Below are positions 33,749-42,509 of a DNA stretch of 46,944 bases, piece by piece. The stretch's first letter is position 1; every line of letters starts with the position of its first letter. The position numbers were made by a program, and so were the translations under genes. Source of the stretch: Aeriscardovia sp. (GTDB lineage Bacteria; Actinomycetota; Actinomycetes; Actinomycetales; Bifidobacteriaceae); assembly GCA_017632855.1 (NCBI GenBank), contig JAGBQM010000040.1:1-46944 (forward strand). Reading direction: 5' to 3'. Under the pieces are notes generated by a model that made no database searches, was not told where the DNA came from, and was given only the letters and a program-made list of their open reading frames with translations.

Positions 33749-36247
33749 ATGAACAACAATTTATTTGATCAGATTCAGGAAGAAGAGCCGGGGGAGCGCA
33801 TAAACCCCGTAAACATCAGCCGGGAGATGAAGGAATCGTACCTGGCCTACGCGATTTCCGTCATCGTAGACAGGGCCCTTCCGGATGTGAGAGACGGCCT
33901 AAAGCCTGTGCACAGGCGCATTATCTACGGCATGCTGGAAGGAGGCTACAAGCCAAGCAAGGGACCCACCAAGTCGGCAAGAATCGTGGGGGAAGTCATG
34001 GGAAATTACCATCCCCACGGCGACGCTTCCATCTATGACGCTTTGGTGAGGCTGGCCCAGCCCTGGGCCATGCGCTACCCCTTGGTTTTCAGCCACGGCA
34101 ATTTCGGATCCCCTTCGGATCCTTCCCCTGCGGCCATGAGGTATACGGAGTGCTGCATGAACCAGCTCTCTTTGGAGATGGTCAGAGACATCGACAAAGA
34201 CGCCGTGGACTTCGTTGCCAACTACGACGGCCAGCAGCAGGAGCCTACCGTCCTCCCCTCCCGCTTTCCCAACCTTTTGGTAAACGGTTCAGCCGGCATA
34301 GCCGTAGGCATGGCCACCAATATCCCCACTCACAACCTCAGGGAGGTCGCTGAAGGGATCCACTGGGTCTTGGACCACCCACAGGCGGAAAAAGGCGAAA
34401 TTCTAGACGCCCTGATCTCCATCATCCACGGTCCCGACTTTCCGACCGGGGCCCAGATTCTGGGAAGGAAGGGGATAGAAGAAGCCTACCGCACGGGCCG
34501 CGGCGCCATAGTGATGAGGGCCAAAGTAAAGATAGAAGAAATTGACAAGAGGACGTGCCTGGTTATAACGGAGCTTCCCTACCAGGTGAACCCCGACAGG
34601 CTTATGGGCTCCATAGTCGAACTCATAAAGGCCGGGACCATAAAGGGCATAGCCGATATGGAAGACTCCACCAACAGCAAGGAAGGCCTGAAAATCGTCC
34701 TCACCCTCAAAAGGGACGCCGTTCCCAAGGTGGTCTTAAACAACCTCTTCAAGCACACCCAGCTCCAGACCACTTTCGGGGCAAATATGCTGGCTTTGGT
34801 GGACGGAGTTCCCAGGACCCTCTCTCTAGACAGGTTCGTATGCCTTTGGATAGACCACCAGATGGAAGTGATACGCAGAAGGACGGCCTATATAAGGAAG
34901 GAAACCCAAAAGAGGGAGCACCTCCTCCTTGGACTCGTAAAAGCCGCTTCCAGGGTGGATGAAGTGATAAAGGCCCTTAAAGAGAGCAAAAGCGCGGATG
35001 AGGCGAGAGGGAAGCTGAAAGAAATGCTGGAGATAGACGACGGCCAGGTCGACGGCATCCTCTCCATGCAGCTTCGCCAGCTGGCCTCCCTGGAGAGGGA
35101 GAAAATCGTAAGCGAGCACGACAGGCTCACCGGCGAAATCGAGGAATGCGACTCCATCCTTTCCGACTCTTCCAAGAGGGTAAAGATTTTGGAAAAAGAG
35201 CTGGACGAGATAGTTTCAAAGTTTGGAGACGACAGAAGGACGGAAATAGTCAGGGACTCTTCAAAGGTGGAAGACGAAGACCTTATCGAAGAAAAGCCCA
35301 TGGTCTATTCCCTTACCCGATCCGGCTACATCAAGTCCTCTTCCGAAGACGAATACAAGTCCCAGCACCGGGGGGGGAAAGGCGTGAAGGGGGCGAGCCT
35401 TTCGGAGGGGGATCTGGTGGATCACTTCATTTCAGCTTCCAACCACGACTGGCTTCTCTTCTTTACGAATATGGGCAGGCTTTACAAGGTAAAAGGGTTT
35501 GAAATCCCGGAATCCAGGAGGGACGCAAAAGGCCAGCACATAGCAAACGTCCTCCAGCTGGAGCCCGGAGAAAAGGTGGAGCAGATGCTAGCCATCTCAG
35601 ACTTTGACCAGGCTTCCTTCCTCGTCCTTGCCACAAAAAAGGGAAAGGTGAAAAAGACGGCCCTTTCCGACTACGCCAACGGAAGAAAAAGGGGGCTTAT
35701 AGCGATTTCCCTGGCTCCGGGAGACGAACTCATAGGGACGGCGCTGTGCAACGAAGATGACGATCTCATCTTCATCTCCAAAAAGGGCATGAGCATCCGC
35801 TTCTGCGCCGACAACGATCAGCTCCGCCCCCTGGGCAGGCAGGCCGCGGGAGTGCAGGCCATGAAGCTCAGGAAGGGCGACGAAGTGATCAGCATGAAAG
35901 TGGTTCCCGGCCGTCCCGAAGGCGAAAAAAGGAAAGCCTCCCTCCTTTTGGCCACTTCCCAGGGATTTGCCAAAAAAACCTCCCTCGACAAGTACAAGGT
36001 GCAGTTCAGAAACGGGTACGGCACTAAGGCTATGAGCATGAAAGACGAGAGGGGATCCGTAGTGGGGGCGGTCGTGCTCCAGGAAGACGCCGACATCTTC
36101 ATGCCCGTCTTAAATACCGGAAAGGTCATAAGGTTCAACAGCTCGGAAGTGAAAGAGTCGGGGAGAGTGACGCAGGGGGTAAAGGCCGTGGAGCTGGATT
36201 CGGGAGACGAAGTGACGGGGGCCTTTAAGGCGGAAGCGGAGCTGTGA
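33749..36247 (+). CDS. gyrA: DNA gyrase subunit A
   Basis: Breakage-reunion subunit of gyrase. The 832-residue product has the catalytic tyrosine in AAMRYTE (Tyr132). The quinolone pocket [12 protein letters not shown] has Ala93 and Asp97, as in Mycobacterium tuberculosis, where Ala occupies the E. coli Ser83 position. A long coiled-coil arm follows, then the C-terminal pinwheel with the GyrA-box-like [10 protein letters not shown] near residue 535. Length is normal. Co-transcribed with gyrB and followed by DUF3566, the actinobacterial order. Confidence 0.96.
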   Translation: MNNNLFDQIQEEEPGERINPVNISREMKESYLAYAISVIVDRALPDVRDGLKPVHRRIIYGMLEGGYKPSKGPTKSARIVGEVMGNYHPHGDASIYDALVRLAQPWAMRYPLVFSHGNFGSPSDPSPAAMRYTECCMNQLSLEMVRDIDKDAVDFVANYDGQQQEPTVLPSRFPNLLVNGSAGIAVGMATNIPTHNLREVAEGIHWVLDHPQAEKGEILDALISIIHGPDFPTGAQILGRKGIEEAYRTGRGAIVMRAKVKIEEIDKRTCLVITELPYQVNPDRLMGSIVELIKAGTIKGIADMEDSTNSKEGLKIVLTLKRDAVPKVVLNNLFKHTQLQTTFGANMLALVDGVPRTLSLDRFVCLWIDHQMEVIRRRTAYIRKETQKREHLLLGLVKAASRVDEVIKALKESKSADEARGKLKEMLEIDDGQVDGILSMQLRQLASLEREKIVSEHDRLTGEIEECDSILSDSSKRVKILEKELDEIVSKFGDDRRTEIVRDSSKVEDEDLIEEKPMVYSLTRSGYIKSSSEDEYKSQHRGGKGVKGASLSEGDLVDHFISASNHDWLLFFTNMGRLYKVKGFEIPESRRDAKGQHIANVLQLEPGEKVEQMLAISDFDQASFLVLATKKGKVKKTALSDYANGRKRGLIAISLAPGDELIGTALCNEDDDLIFISKKGMSIRFCADNDQLRPLGRQAAGVQAMKLRKGDEVISMKVVPGRPEGEKRKASLLLATSQGFAKKTSLDKYKVQFRNGYGTKAMSMKDERGSVVGAVVLQEDADIFMPVLNTGKVIRFNSSEVKESGRVTQGVKAVELDSGDEVTGAFKAEAEL

Positions 36248-36328
36248 AAAGCATTTGCTAGAGTATTTAATTGAATTTTAAATTCTCGATCGTAGGCTTT
36301 TCACCGTTATGCTGTGACGAGGAGGAAA

Positions 36329-36793
36329 ATGGCTGACAATACAGACGGGAGGTCCCCTTCCCAGGACTTGCCCCCGAGCGTGGCTCCGGCCGCTTCCAAA
36401 AGGCCTGCCGGAAGGAAGCTGAGGATACCCAAGGCCAGAAGGATGAGGCTGTCGGTAACGAAAGTGGATCCGTGGAGCGTGGCCAAGGTTTCCTTCCTCC
36501 TCTCTATAGCCTGGGGCATCATACAGGTGGTTTGCGCCGCCGTGCTTTTCGGGATACTGAAAGCCATGGGGGTTTTCAGCTCCATTTCAAAGCTCATTTC
36601 TTCCGCAGGGGTGTCTGCAGGAAGCATGGCCGGAGGAAGCATTTTTTCCATAGGCAAGCTTTTAAGCATAGTGACGATATTTTCGGTGTTTGAAATCATC
36701 CTAATCGTCATTCTGGCCACCGTGGGGGCTTTCCTCTATAACGTAGTATGCATGCTTATAGGGGGGATCCACGTCACTTTGGGCGACGACTGA
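36329..36793 (+). CDS. DUF3566 membrane protein
   Basis: The 154-residue protein has a basic Pro-rich N-terminus (KRPAGRKLRIPKARR), then VDPWSVAKVSFLLSIAWGII and a second membrane helix (IFSVFEIILIVILATVGAFLYNVV). This two-helix domain is found downstream of gyrA across actinobacteria; in mycobacteria the related CwsA helps wall synthesis and polarity. ATG 36329 follows GAGGAGG (36319-36325), so I prefer it to the in-frame GTG at 36314. Its 3' end overlaps the convergent glycosyltransferase by 20 bp. No tRNA-Ile/Ala genes follow, although they often do. Confidence 0.85.
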   Translation: MADNTDGRSPSQDLPPSVAPAASKRPAGRKLRIPKARRMRLSVTKVDPWSVAKVSFLLSIAWGIIQVVCAAVLFGILKAMGVFSSISKLISSAGVSAGSMAGGSIFSIGKLLSIVTIFSVFEIILIVILATVGAFLYNVVCMLIGGIHVTLGDD

Positions 36794-37667
36794 GCCTTTT
36801 TTCCCTTCTGCTCCTCAGCCCTATAGCTAGGTTTTGGCGCACCGATTCGTAATCGAAATTCAAAGGGGAAAAGGTTTGAACGGTAGCCCACCTTTTGAGA
36901 TCGGGAAAAGCCTCTGATACGAACTCCAGCCTGTCTTTTAACGCCTTTTTCCAATCCATGAGCATTTTTTCTTTGCGCATCAGAGAGCTTTTGTGGAGCC
37001 TGTAGTGGTATAAAACTTCGGGGAGCCTCACGATCCTTTTGGCGTTGGCGAAGATGTGGCAGATCCTGGCGGTGTCTTCCACAAGCCGCCCCTCCGGGAA
37101 TTTGACCCCTTCGTAAACTTTTTTTTCCGCCAAAAACGACCAGAGGTACCCCCCGATTTTCCCCCTAATCTGTTTTTTTACGATTTCTCTGGGAGAAAGG
37201 ACCTCTACGGATTTGTAACGGTTGTGCGGGTAAAAACTGGCGACGGGCTGGCCGAATTCGTTTATCCCGTCAAACTTAAACATCGCTATCTGGGCCCCGT
37301 ATTCCCTCATGGATTTTACGCATTTTTCCACCAGCTTCGGGTCCATAAGGTCGTCGGAGTCGCAAAAGTAAACGTACTTTCCCCTGGCCAAAGAAAGGCC
37401 CAGGTTTCTTGCGCATGACACTCCCCTGTTTTTCGTGAAAGTCACTTTAATTCTGGGATCTTTTCTCTGCGCCTCTTTTAAAATCGCTCCGCTTTTATCC
37501 TTGGATCCGTCGTCTATCGCTATGACTTCAAGATTCCTCCATGTCTGGGCAAGGACGCTTTCCACCGTTTTTTTAAGCCATCTTTCGACGTTGTAGACGG
37601 TAAGAATCACGCTTACCAGTTCCTCTTCCTCCCTTTTGGGAGGAGAGCTAAGCAAATCTAAAGCCAT
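36774..37667 (-). CDS. Family 2 glycosyltransferase
   Basis: This 297-residue GT-A enzyme would transfer a sugar from a nucleotide donor to an acceptor in envelope or exopolysaccharide synthesis. The opening VSVILTVYNVERWLKKTVESV, IDDGSKDKSG near 51-60 and the metal-binding DSDD (103-106) are typical, as is RNLGLSLARGKYVYF. No transmembrane helix is seen, and the C-terminus is basic and may bind the membrane. It stands alone rather than in a polysaccharide cluster, so acceptor and product are unknown. Confidence 0.9.
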   Translation of the reverse strand: MALDLLSSPPKREEEELVSVILTVYNVERWLKKTVESVLAQTWRNLEVIAIDDGSKDKSGAILKEAQRKDPRIKVTFTKNRGVSCARNLGLSLARGKYVYFCDSDDLMDPKLVEKCVKSMREYGAQIAMFKFDGINEFGQPVASFYPHNRYKSVEVLSPREIVKKQIRGKIGGYLWSFLAEKKVYEGVKFPEGRLVEDTARICHIFANAKRIVRLPEVLYHYRLHKSSLMRKEKMLMDWKKALKDRLEFVSEAFPDLKRWATVQTFSPLNFDYESVRQNLAIGLRSRREKRLSRRPK

Positions 37668-37710
37668 AGGCGCCGAGCCCTTCCATATGCCGGCAGGGAA
37701 AGTGGGACGG

Positions 37711-38274
37711 TTAAATCTTTCCTATCAGGTTTTCGCTGGGGGATATGGTCTTTTCGTCTTTTTGCCAGTGGGCGGGGCAGACCTGATCTCCGTGCTCGGC
37801 CACGAACTGGGCAGCCTCCAGAGTCCTCAAGGCTTCTTCCCCGTTCCTCCCTATTCCCATGTTGTTTATGGTATAGGCCTGGATCGCGCCATCGGGATCC
37901 ACCACGAAAGTCCCCCTGTAGGCCGTGCCGGTCTTTTCGCAAAGCACCCCGAAGAACCTGGCCAAAACCCCCGCCCTGTCGGAAAGCATGGGATAAGTGA
38001 TTTTCCCTATCCCCTCGCTGGATTTCGCCCAGGCGTCATGCACGTAGGCGCTATCTTCAGATACCGAGTAAACTTCGCAGTTATCCGCCTTGAATCTGGG
38101 GTAGAGCTCCTCCATTTCTTCAAGCTCGGTAGGGCATACGAAGGAGAAATCGGCAGGATAAAAGACGAAAACGGACCAGTGGCCCAGCACCTGGGAAAGG
38201 GACACGTCGGTTATTCCCTTCTTGTAGTAGGCCGGAACGGTGAAGTCCTCAAGCTTTTTTCCTATCAAGCACAT
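37711..38274 (-). CDS. ahpC: Alkyl hydroperoxide reductase AhpC (2-Cys peroxiredoxin)
   Basis: This 187-residue peroxidase reduces H2O2 and organic peroxides. The peroxidatic cysteine is Cys47 in FYPADFSFVCPTE and the resolving cysteine is Cys166 in VCPAHW. Both flank motifs match the AhpC/Prx1 class. No ahpF reductase gene is adjacent, so the TrxB of this window or another reductant may serve it. Ribosome site TAGGAGG lies before the ATG. A 17-bp palindrome at 38320-38336 lies upstream and could be its operator. Confidence 0.95.
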   Translation of the reverse strand: MCLIGKKLEDFTVPAYYKKGITDVSLSQVLGHWSVFVFYPADFSFVCPTELEEMEELYPRFKADNCEVYSVSEDSAYVHDAWAKSSEGIGKITYPMLSDRAGVLARFFGVLCEKTGTAYRGTFVVDPDGAIQAYTINNMGIGRNGEEALRTLEAAQFVAEHGDQVCPAHWQKDEKTISPSENLIGKI

Positions 38275-38319
38275 GTAAACCTCCTAGTGGGGTCGTACGA
38301 GAAAAGGTCAACTTACCAG

Positions 38320-38336
38320 ATCCATTTTAAATGGAT
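38320..38336. promoter_or_regulatory. Palindromic operator candidate between ahpC and mgtA
   Basis: ATCCATTT (38320-38327) and AAATGGAT (38329-38336) are perfect complements around one T. It lies 46 bp upstream of ahpC and 75 bp before the mgtA promoter. The regulator is unknown. Confidence 0.45.
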
Positions 38337-38410
38337 GCCGACGGCCTGCTTGGGCCCTTTTTTGCCAATTCAAGAGATTGTTGCATGCGTAGGGTAAGCT
38401 TATCAAAAGC

Positions 38411-38438
38411 TTGACATGAGGCAATTTAAAGCTATTTT
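38411..38438 (+). promoter_or_regulatory. Promoter of mgtA
   Basis: TTGACA (38411-38416), 16 bp and TATTTT (38433-38438). It overlaps the earliest in-frame ATG of the mgtA frame (38416), which means translation must begin later, at 38524. The 5' leader would be about 80 nt. Confidence 0.6.
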
Positions 38439-38523
38439 ATTATTGTCTTTTTTGAGTAGTCCTTCTTCTACTCTCCGTTACAGGCGCCAAACGTTAAGCA
38501 AATCTGACGGAAGGAGGCAGAAA

Positions 38524-41226
38524 ATGAAAGAAAGATTTGCAACGCTGAAAAGGAGAAAATCAAAAGCGCAGGAGCCCGGGGACGTGCAACTGCGCATAAT
38601 ACAGGCCTGCAAGGAAACACCGGAAAAGGTTTTGGAAAGTTTGAATACCTCCGAAGAGGGCCTCACCGGCAAAAGGGCTGCCTCCCTTCTCAGGCGCTAT
38701 GGCCCCAATGAGTTGGCCGAGCACAAAATCAATATCTGGAAGATAATTTTCGATCAGGCAAAAGACCCTATAATGATCCTCCTGTTTGTCACGGGAGTAC
38801 TTAGCTTCTTTCTGCAGTCGGTAAGCGGAGGGATTGTAATATGCGTGATCCTCCTCCTTTCTTTAGCCATAGGCACTTTTAACGAATGGAGGAGCCAAAG
38901 GACGGCCGATTCCCTTAAAAAGAGGATCAGCCACAGCGCCTCATGCCTGAGGGACGGAGTGTTTTCGGAAATAAAGGTGGAATCCCTCGTGCCCGGAGAC
39001 ATAGTGAGGATGTACGACGGGGAAGTGGTTCCCGCCGACGTGCGCCTTTTAAAAGTTGAAGACTTTTCCTGCGACGAATCGGCCCTGACGGGAGAGAGCA
39101 GGCCGGCAAAAAAAAGCGTCGCCCCCGATCCCAAGGCCGTGAGCGTGGTGGACTGCAAGTCCTGCGCGCTTATGGGGACGATAGTGCGCGAAGGAAGCGC
39201 GACGGGAGTCGTGGTGGCCACGGGCGCCCAGGCCGAGTTAGGCTCCATAGCCTGCCAGCTGGCCTCCAACAGGGCCCCCACCGATTTTCAGATCGGGATT
39301 AAAAAGTACTCGAATTTCCTCATGATCGTAGCTTTCATAGGGACGCTTTTAATACTTATAATCAACGGTCTTTTAGGAAAAGGCTGGATTTCTTCGGCCC
39401 TCTTCGCTTTTTCGGTGGCTATAGGAATCACTCCCGAGCTTCTTCCGGTTCTGGTTTCCACCTCCCTTACCGCGGGATCCAGAATGCTTGCAAAGAAGAG
39501 GGTGCTTGTAAAGCAGCTTATGTGCATAGAGGACCTTGGAGGGGTGGACGTTTTGGTTACGGATAAAACCGGGACTATTACCAACGGCCACATCAGCTTC
39601 GACTCCTCCCTTGGGCCGCTTGGGGCGGATTTCAAAGAGGCCATGGTCCTTTCGGCCGCATGCTCGGACTTTGAAATCAATAACGAGGGGAAGGTCACTG
39701 GCGGAAACGATCTAGACATTGCCCTGGGCGAAGCCATGGTGGAGGAGTTCGGAATAGAGAAGAGCAGGGAGGAAAAATTCATAGAGTCCTTTGCGGCCTT
39801 CAACCATATAACCCAAGTGGAAGCCGCCGTGGCCAAGGATCTGAATTCCTCCCATCCCGGCTCATGGCTTTTCGTAAAGGGCGCTCCGGAAAAAGTCATG
39901 GACCTTTGCAAAACCGTCCCCGCTGGGTCGGAAGAATACCTGACTTCCCTTTTCAAAAAGGGCCTCTACGTAATAGCCGTGGCTGAAAAAAAGATTGACT
40001 GGGGTCCCGCTCCGGACGGAAAGGAAAGGGAAATAGAAAGGGAGGACGAAGAGGATCTGACGCTGGCAGGATTTCTCACCTTCCTCGATCAGCCCAAGCC
40101 CGACGTGTCGGAGTCCATAAGGAGCCTGAGGGAGCTGGGGATCGAAGTCAAGATCGCTACAGGAGACAACGCCCTGGTGGCCCAGACTGTCTGCGAAAAG
40201 ATAGGCCTTTCTTCCGGCCCCGCCCTTACCAATGAGGACTTCGACTCCATGAGCGACGAGGAAATCTGGCAGGCCATGGCCACTACGGCCGTCTTTGCCA
40301 GGGTGACTCCGGAGCAGAAGCAAAGGGTGGTTTCCATACTTCGCCAACACGGCCGGACCGTGGCTTTCCTCGGAGACGGGGTAAACGACGCTTTGGCTCT
40401 GCATAAGGCGGATGTGGGAATTTCAGTAGATACCGCGGTAGACGTCGCCAAGGACGCGGCAGGGATAATCCTCCTGAATAAGGATCTCAACGTCATGGTA
40501 GACGGGGTGAAGACCGGAAGGCGCATCTTTACCAACACCATAAAGTACGTGAATATGTGCACGTCTTCCAATTTCGGAGGCATGTTTTCAACCGTGGGAG
40601 GATCTTTCATCCTTCCCTTCCTTCCCATGACCGGAGCCCAGATACTGCTTCAGAACCTCATATACGACGTGGCCCAGATGGTCATTCCGGGCGATCGCAT
40701 AGATAAGGACCAGGAGGCCAAGCCCACCCACTGGGATATAAAGTTCATTTACAGGTTTATGGTGCTTTTCGGTCCCATTTCCAGCATTTTCGACTACACC
40801 ACTTTTGCCTTGATGATCTTTTTCTTCCATGCATGGACGAATAACGTGCCGGAGTTTCACTCGGGCTGGTTTATAGAGTCCTTCTGCTCCCAGACCCTTA
40901 TAGTCTTTATCATCAGGACCCGCCGACTTCCCTTCTGGAAGAGCCATCCCTCGCGCCTGCTGACCTGGTGCACTCTGGGGGCCATCGGGCTTGCGATAGC
41001 GATTCCGTATATACCCGTGTGCGACGGATGGTTCGGCCTGGTGCCCCTTCCCTGGATCTACTTCCCGTGGCTGGTGGCAGAGATGTGCGCGTACATCCTG
41101 CTTTGCGAACTGGCCAAGTGGTGGTTCTATAAGAAGCTCTGGCATCCGGCCGTTACAGTTCCTATCGGGGAGTACCCCGCATCTAAGGCCAGAAAAGCCG
41201 CAAGGCTTTCCCAGTCTCAGAATTAA
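38524..41226 (+). CDS. mgtA: Magnesium-transporting P-type ATPase (MgtA/MgtB family)
   Basis: This 900-residue P-type ATPase imports Mg2+. Visible motifs are TGES in the actuator domain, the phosphorylated aspartate in DKTGT (Asp347), KGAPEKVM, TGDN and GDGVNDALALHKADVGI. The MgtA-type C-terminal membrane half reads SSNFGGMFS, LPFLPM and QNLIYDVAQMVIP. E. coli MgtA is about the same length. The frame opens at 38416, but AAGGAGG at 38511-38517 sets the start at 38524. It is divergent from ahpC. Expression under low Mg2+ or acid, as in enterobacteria, is plausible but not shown here. Confidence 0.95.
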   Translation: MKERFATLKRRKSKAQEPGDVQLRIIQACKETPEKVLESLNTSEEGLTGKRAASLLRRYGPNELAEHKINIWKIIFDQAKDPIMILLFVTGVLSFFLQSVSGGIVICVILLLSLAIGTFNEWRSQRTADSLKKRISHSASCLRDGVFSEIKVESLVPGDIVRMYDGEVVPADVRLLKVEDFSCDESALTGESRPAKKSVAPDPKAVSVVDCKSCALMGTIVREGSATGVVVATGAQAELGSIACQLASNRAPTDFQIGIKKYSNFLMIVAFIGTLLILIINGLLGKGWISSALFAFSVAIGITPELLPVLVSTSLTAGSRMLAKKRVLVKQLMCIEDLGGVDVLVTDKTGTITNGHISFDSSLGPLGADFKEAMVLSAACSDFEINNEGKVTGGNDLDIALGEAMVEEFGIEKSREEKFIESFAAFNHITQVEAAVAKDLNSSHPGSWLFVKGAPEKVMDLCKTVPAGSEEYLTSLFKKGLYVIAVAEKKIDWGPAPDGKEREIEREDEEDLTLAGFLTFLDQPKPDVSESIRSLRELGIEVKIATGDNALVAQTVCEKIGLSSGPALTNEDFDSMSDEEIWQAMATTAVFARVTPEQKQRVVSILRQHGRTVAFLGDGVNDALALHKADVGISVDTAVDVAKDAAGIILLNKDLNVMVDGVKTGRRIFTNTIKYVNMCTSSNFGGMFSTVGGSFILPFLPMTGAQILLQNLIYDVAQMVIPGDRIDKDQEAKPTHWDIKFIYRFMVLFGPISSIFDYTTFALMIFFFHAWTNNVPEFHSGWFIESFCSQTLIVFIIRTRRLPFWKSHPSRLLTWCTLGAIGLAIAIPYIPVCDGWFGLVPLPWIYFPWLVAEMCAYILLCELAKWWFYKKLWHPAVTVPIGEYPASKARKAARLSQSQN

Positions 41227-41245
41227 AACCGGGCCGAAAAATGAT

Positions 41246-41292
41246 GAAAACGTTTTCGAAGATTGAATTACAATTTCATTGGTAACGTTTTC
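41246..41292 (+). promoter_or_regulatory. Paired AACGTT-centred operators around a promoter
   Basis: A perfect 12-bp palindrome GAAAACGTTTTC (41246-41257) and a degenerate copy GGTAACGTTTTC (41281-41292) are centred 35 bp apart. TACAAT (41269-41274) between them fits a -10; its -35 would fall in the first palindrome. This is the layout expected for a LacI-family type repressor. No such regulator is encoded in the window. Confidence 0.5.
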
Positions 41293-41311
41293 TTAAAATT
41301 TTTCGAGGATC

Positions 41312-42352
41312 ATGCTCCGGGGATATCAACACAAAGGCTACAGTTTCGTTTTAAGGCTTATACCTCTTCTTATGACAAGCTATGAGCTGGCATTCGGCTC
41401 ATACCTTTTGTGTGCGGACAAAAACCTGATTGCCGGAAGGTTTTTAATTTCCCTGGGCTCGATCACTTTCGCCCTTTTTTGCGTGGTAGCCACTTCCATG
41501 AGGCAGATAGAGGGTTTTACCCGCGTATGGTATTTTCCGGCCGTAGCCTACTCTTTTGCATTGGGCATATGCATTTGGGCGATAATAATTTTGGCCACGG
41601 GATCCAGCGCAGACGATATAGTCTCGGGACACATGGCCCTGGGAGCCGGCATGATAGCGCTGTGCGTGTCTACTATAGCCCTCACTTCCCGCCACTTTTT
41701 GCACATTTCTGCCAACAGCCTCCACCGCGCCGATTCTTCCATAGATTCCTCCTCTTATACCAGGCATGGCGTTTTGCTTTTGGCTTCCATTCCAGCCTGC
41801 GTGTCTTTGGCGGGATTTTGTTATGCGATCTACTCCATGGCCCTGCGCTCCACCCCTGAAAAGCTGGGAGGCCACGCGCTAGTGGCCCAGTCTTTCGTGT
41901 GCCTGTCTTTAACCTTCATCGTTTACATCCTCGCCCGCCAGATGAACAATACTTTCCTTAAGAAGTTCAAATGGCGTTTTTCGGTGTATGTAGTAATCAA
42001 CGGCCTTGTAGACATAATCTGGGGAATATGCGTCCTGTGCCTTCGCCCGTCGGCTTTTATCACCCCGGGCTTTGGAATGATTGCGTTGGGAATGGTGTGC
42101 ATTTCGATTTCGGGCAAGGCCCACAGGGTGGTAGGCTCATGGAAAGGCGTATCGGAACTGGCTTATTTCGCAGCTTATTTTCCCGTATTTGCAGGGCTTG
42201 GGGGCCTGTTTTTAAGCATTATCCTTTTTTCCGTTTCCACCCGTTTTCCCGTTTACCTCAATGCGGCCTACGCCGTATCGGGCCTGGCCGCGGTATGCGT
42301 GGCGATATACGGAATAGTGGCAATTCCTGCAGTAGATCCTTCTTCCTTCTGA
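41312..42352 (+). CDS. YhiM/DUF2776-like inner-membrane protein
   Basis: The 346-residue protein has nine to ten membrane helices and internal repeats centred on GxxLISLxxIxxALF and SGHMALGAGMIALCVST-type sequence. These match what I remember of E. coli YhiM (LIPLIMG..., AGHVIFGVGMIAACVST), an inner-membrane protein reported to be needed for survival at low pH. The molecular activity is unknown. It precedes the arginine deiminase operon by 157 bp and follows two operator-like palindromes. A GAGG ribosome site precedes the ATG. Homology is from memory and should be confirmed by profile search. Confidence 0.7.
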   Translation: MLRGYQHKGYSFVLRLIPLLMTSYELAFGSYLLCADKNLIAGRFLISLGSITFALFCVVATSMRQIEGFTRVWYFPAVAYSFALGICIWAIIILATGSSADDIVSGHMALGAGMIALCVSTIALTSRHFLHISANSLHRADSSIDSSSYTRHGVLLLASIPACVSLAGFCYAIYSMALRSTPEKLGGHALVAQSFVCLSLTFIVYILARQMNNTFLKKFKWRFSVYVVINGLVDIIWGICVLCLRPSAFITPGFGMIALGMVCISISGKAHRVVGSWKGVSELAYFAAYFPVFAGLGGLFLSIILFSVSTRFPVYLNAAYAVSGLAAVCVAIYGIVAIPAVDPSSF

Positions 42353-42384
42353 TTTTTCCAAGTGTACTTTGACCTGAAAGGGAG

Positions 42385-42390
42385 TAAAAT
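42385..42390 (+). promoter_or_regulatory. Likely -10 element of the arc operon
   Basis: TAAAAT followed by TTCGACGG resembles the -10 of the ABC operon promoter (TAAAATTTCGG). The -35 is weak (TTGACC lies only 10 bp upstream), suggesting an activator or a mis-assigned site. Confidence 0.35.
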
Positions 42391-42417
42391 TTCGACGGTA
42401 GACCAATCTACTTGAAA

Positions 42418-42486
42418 CAGCTTTGAATAGCGTCTCGGCTGCGTTGCGCCGGTCCGAAAACGCGCGGCGCCGCAGGCCGAAAGCTG
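42418..42486 (+). promoter_or_regulatory. Long structured leader hairpin before arcA
   Basis: Four arms stack in order. CAGCTT (42418-42423) pairs with AAGCTG (42481-42486), TCGGC (42435-42439) with GCCGA (42476-42480), TGCG (42440-42443) with CGCA (42471-42474), and GCGCCG (42446-42451) with CGGCGC (42465-42470). That is 21 base pairs with an 11-nt internal bulge, a TT bulge, a single G bulge and a 13-nt loop. No T-run follows, so it is not a terminator. The ribosome site AAAGGTGG begins 10 nt later. Confidence 0.7.
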
Positions 42487-42509
42487 TAGTTATATGAAAG
42501 GTGGCTCGA

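Noticed and set aside
38275..38523. M-box (Mg2+) riboswitch before mgtA
   Set aside because: I looked for the conserved M-box blocks and did not find them; the predicted leader of about 80 nt is also too short.
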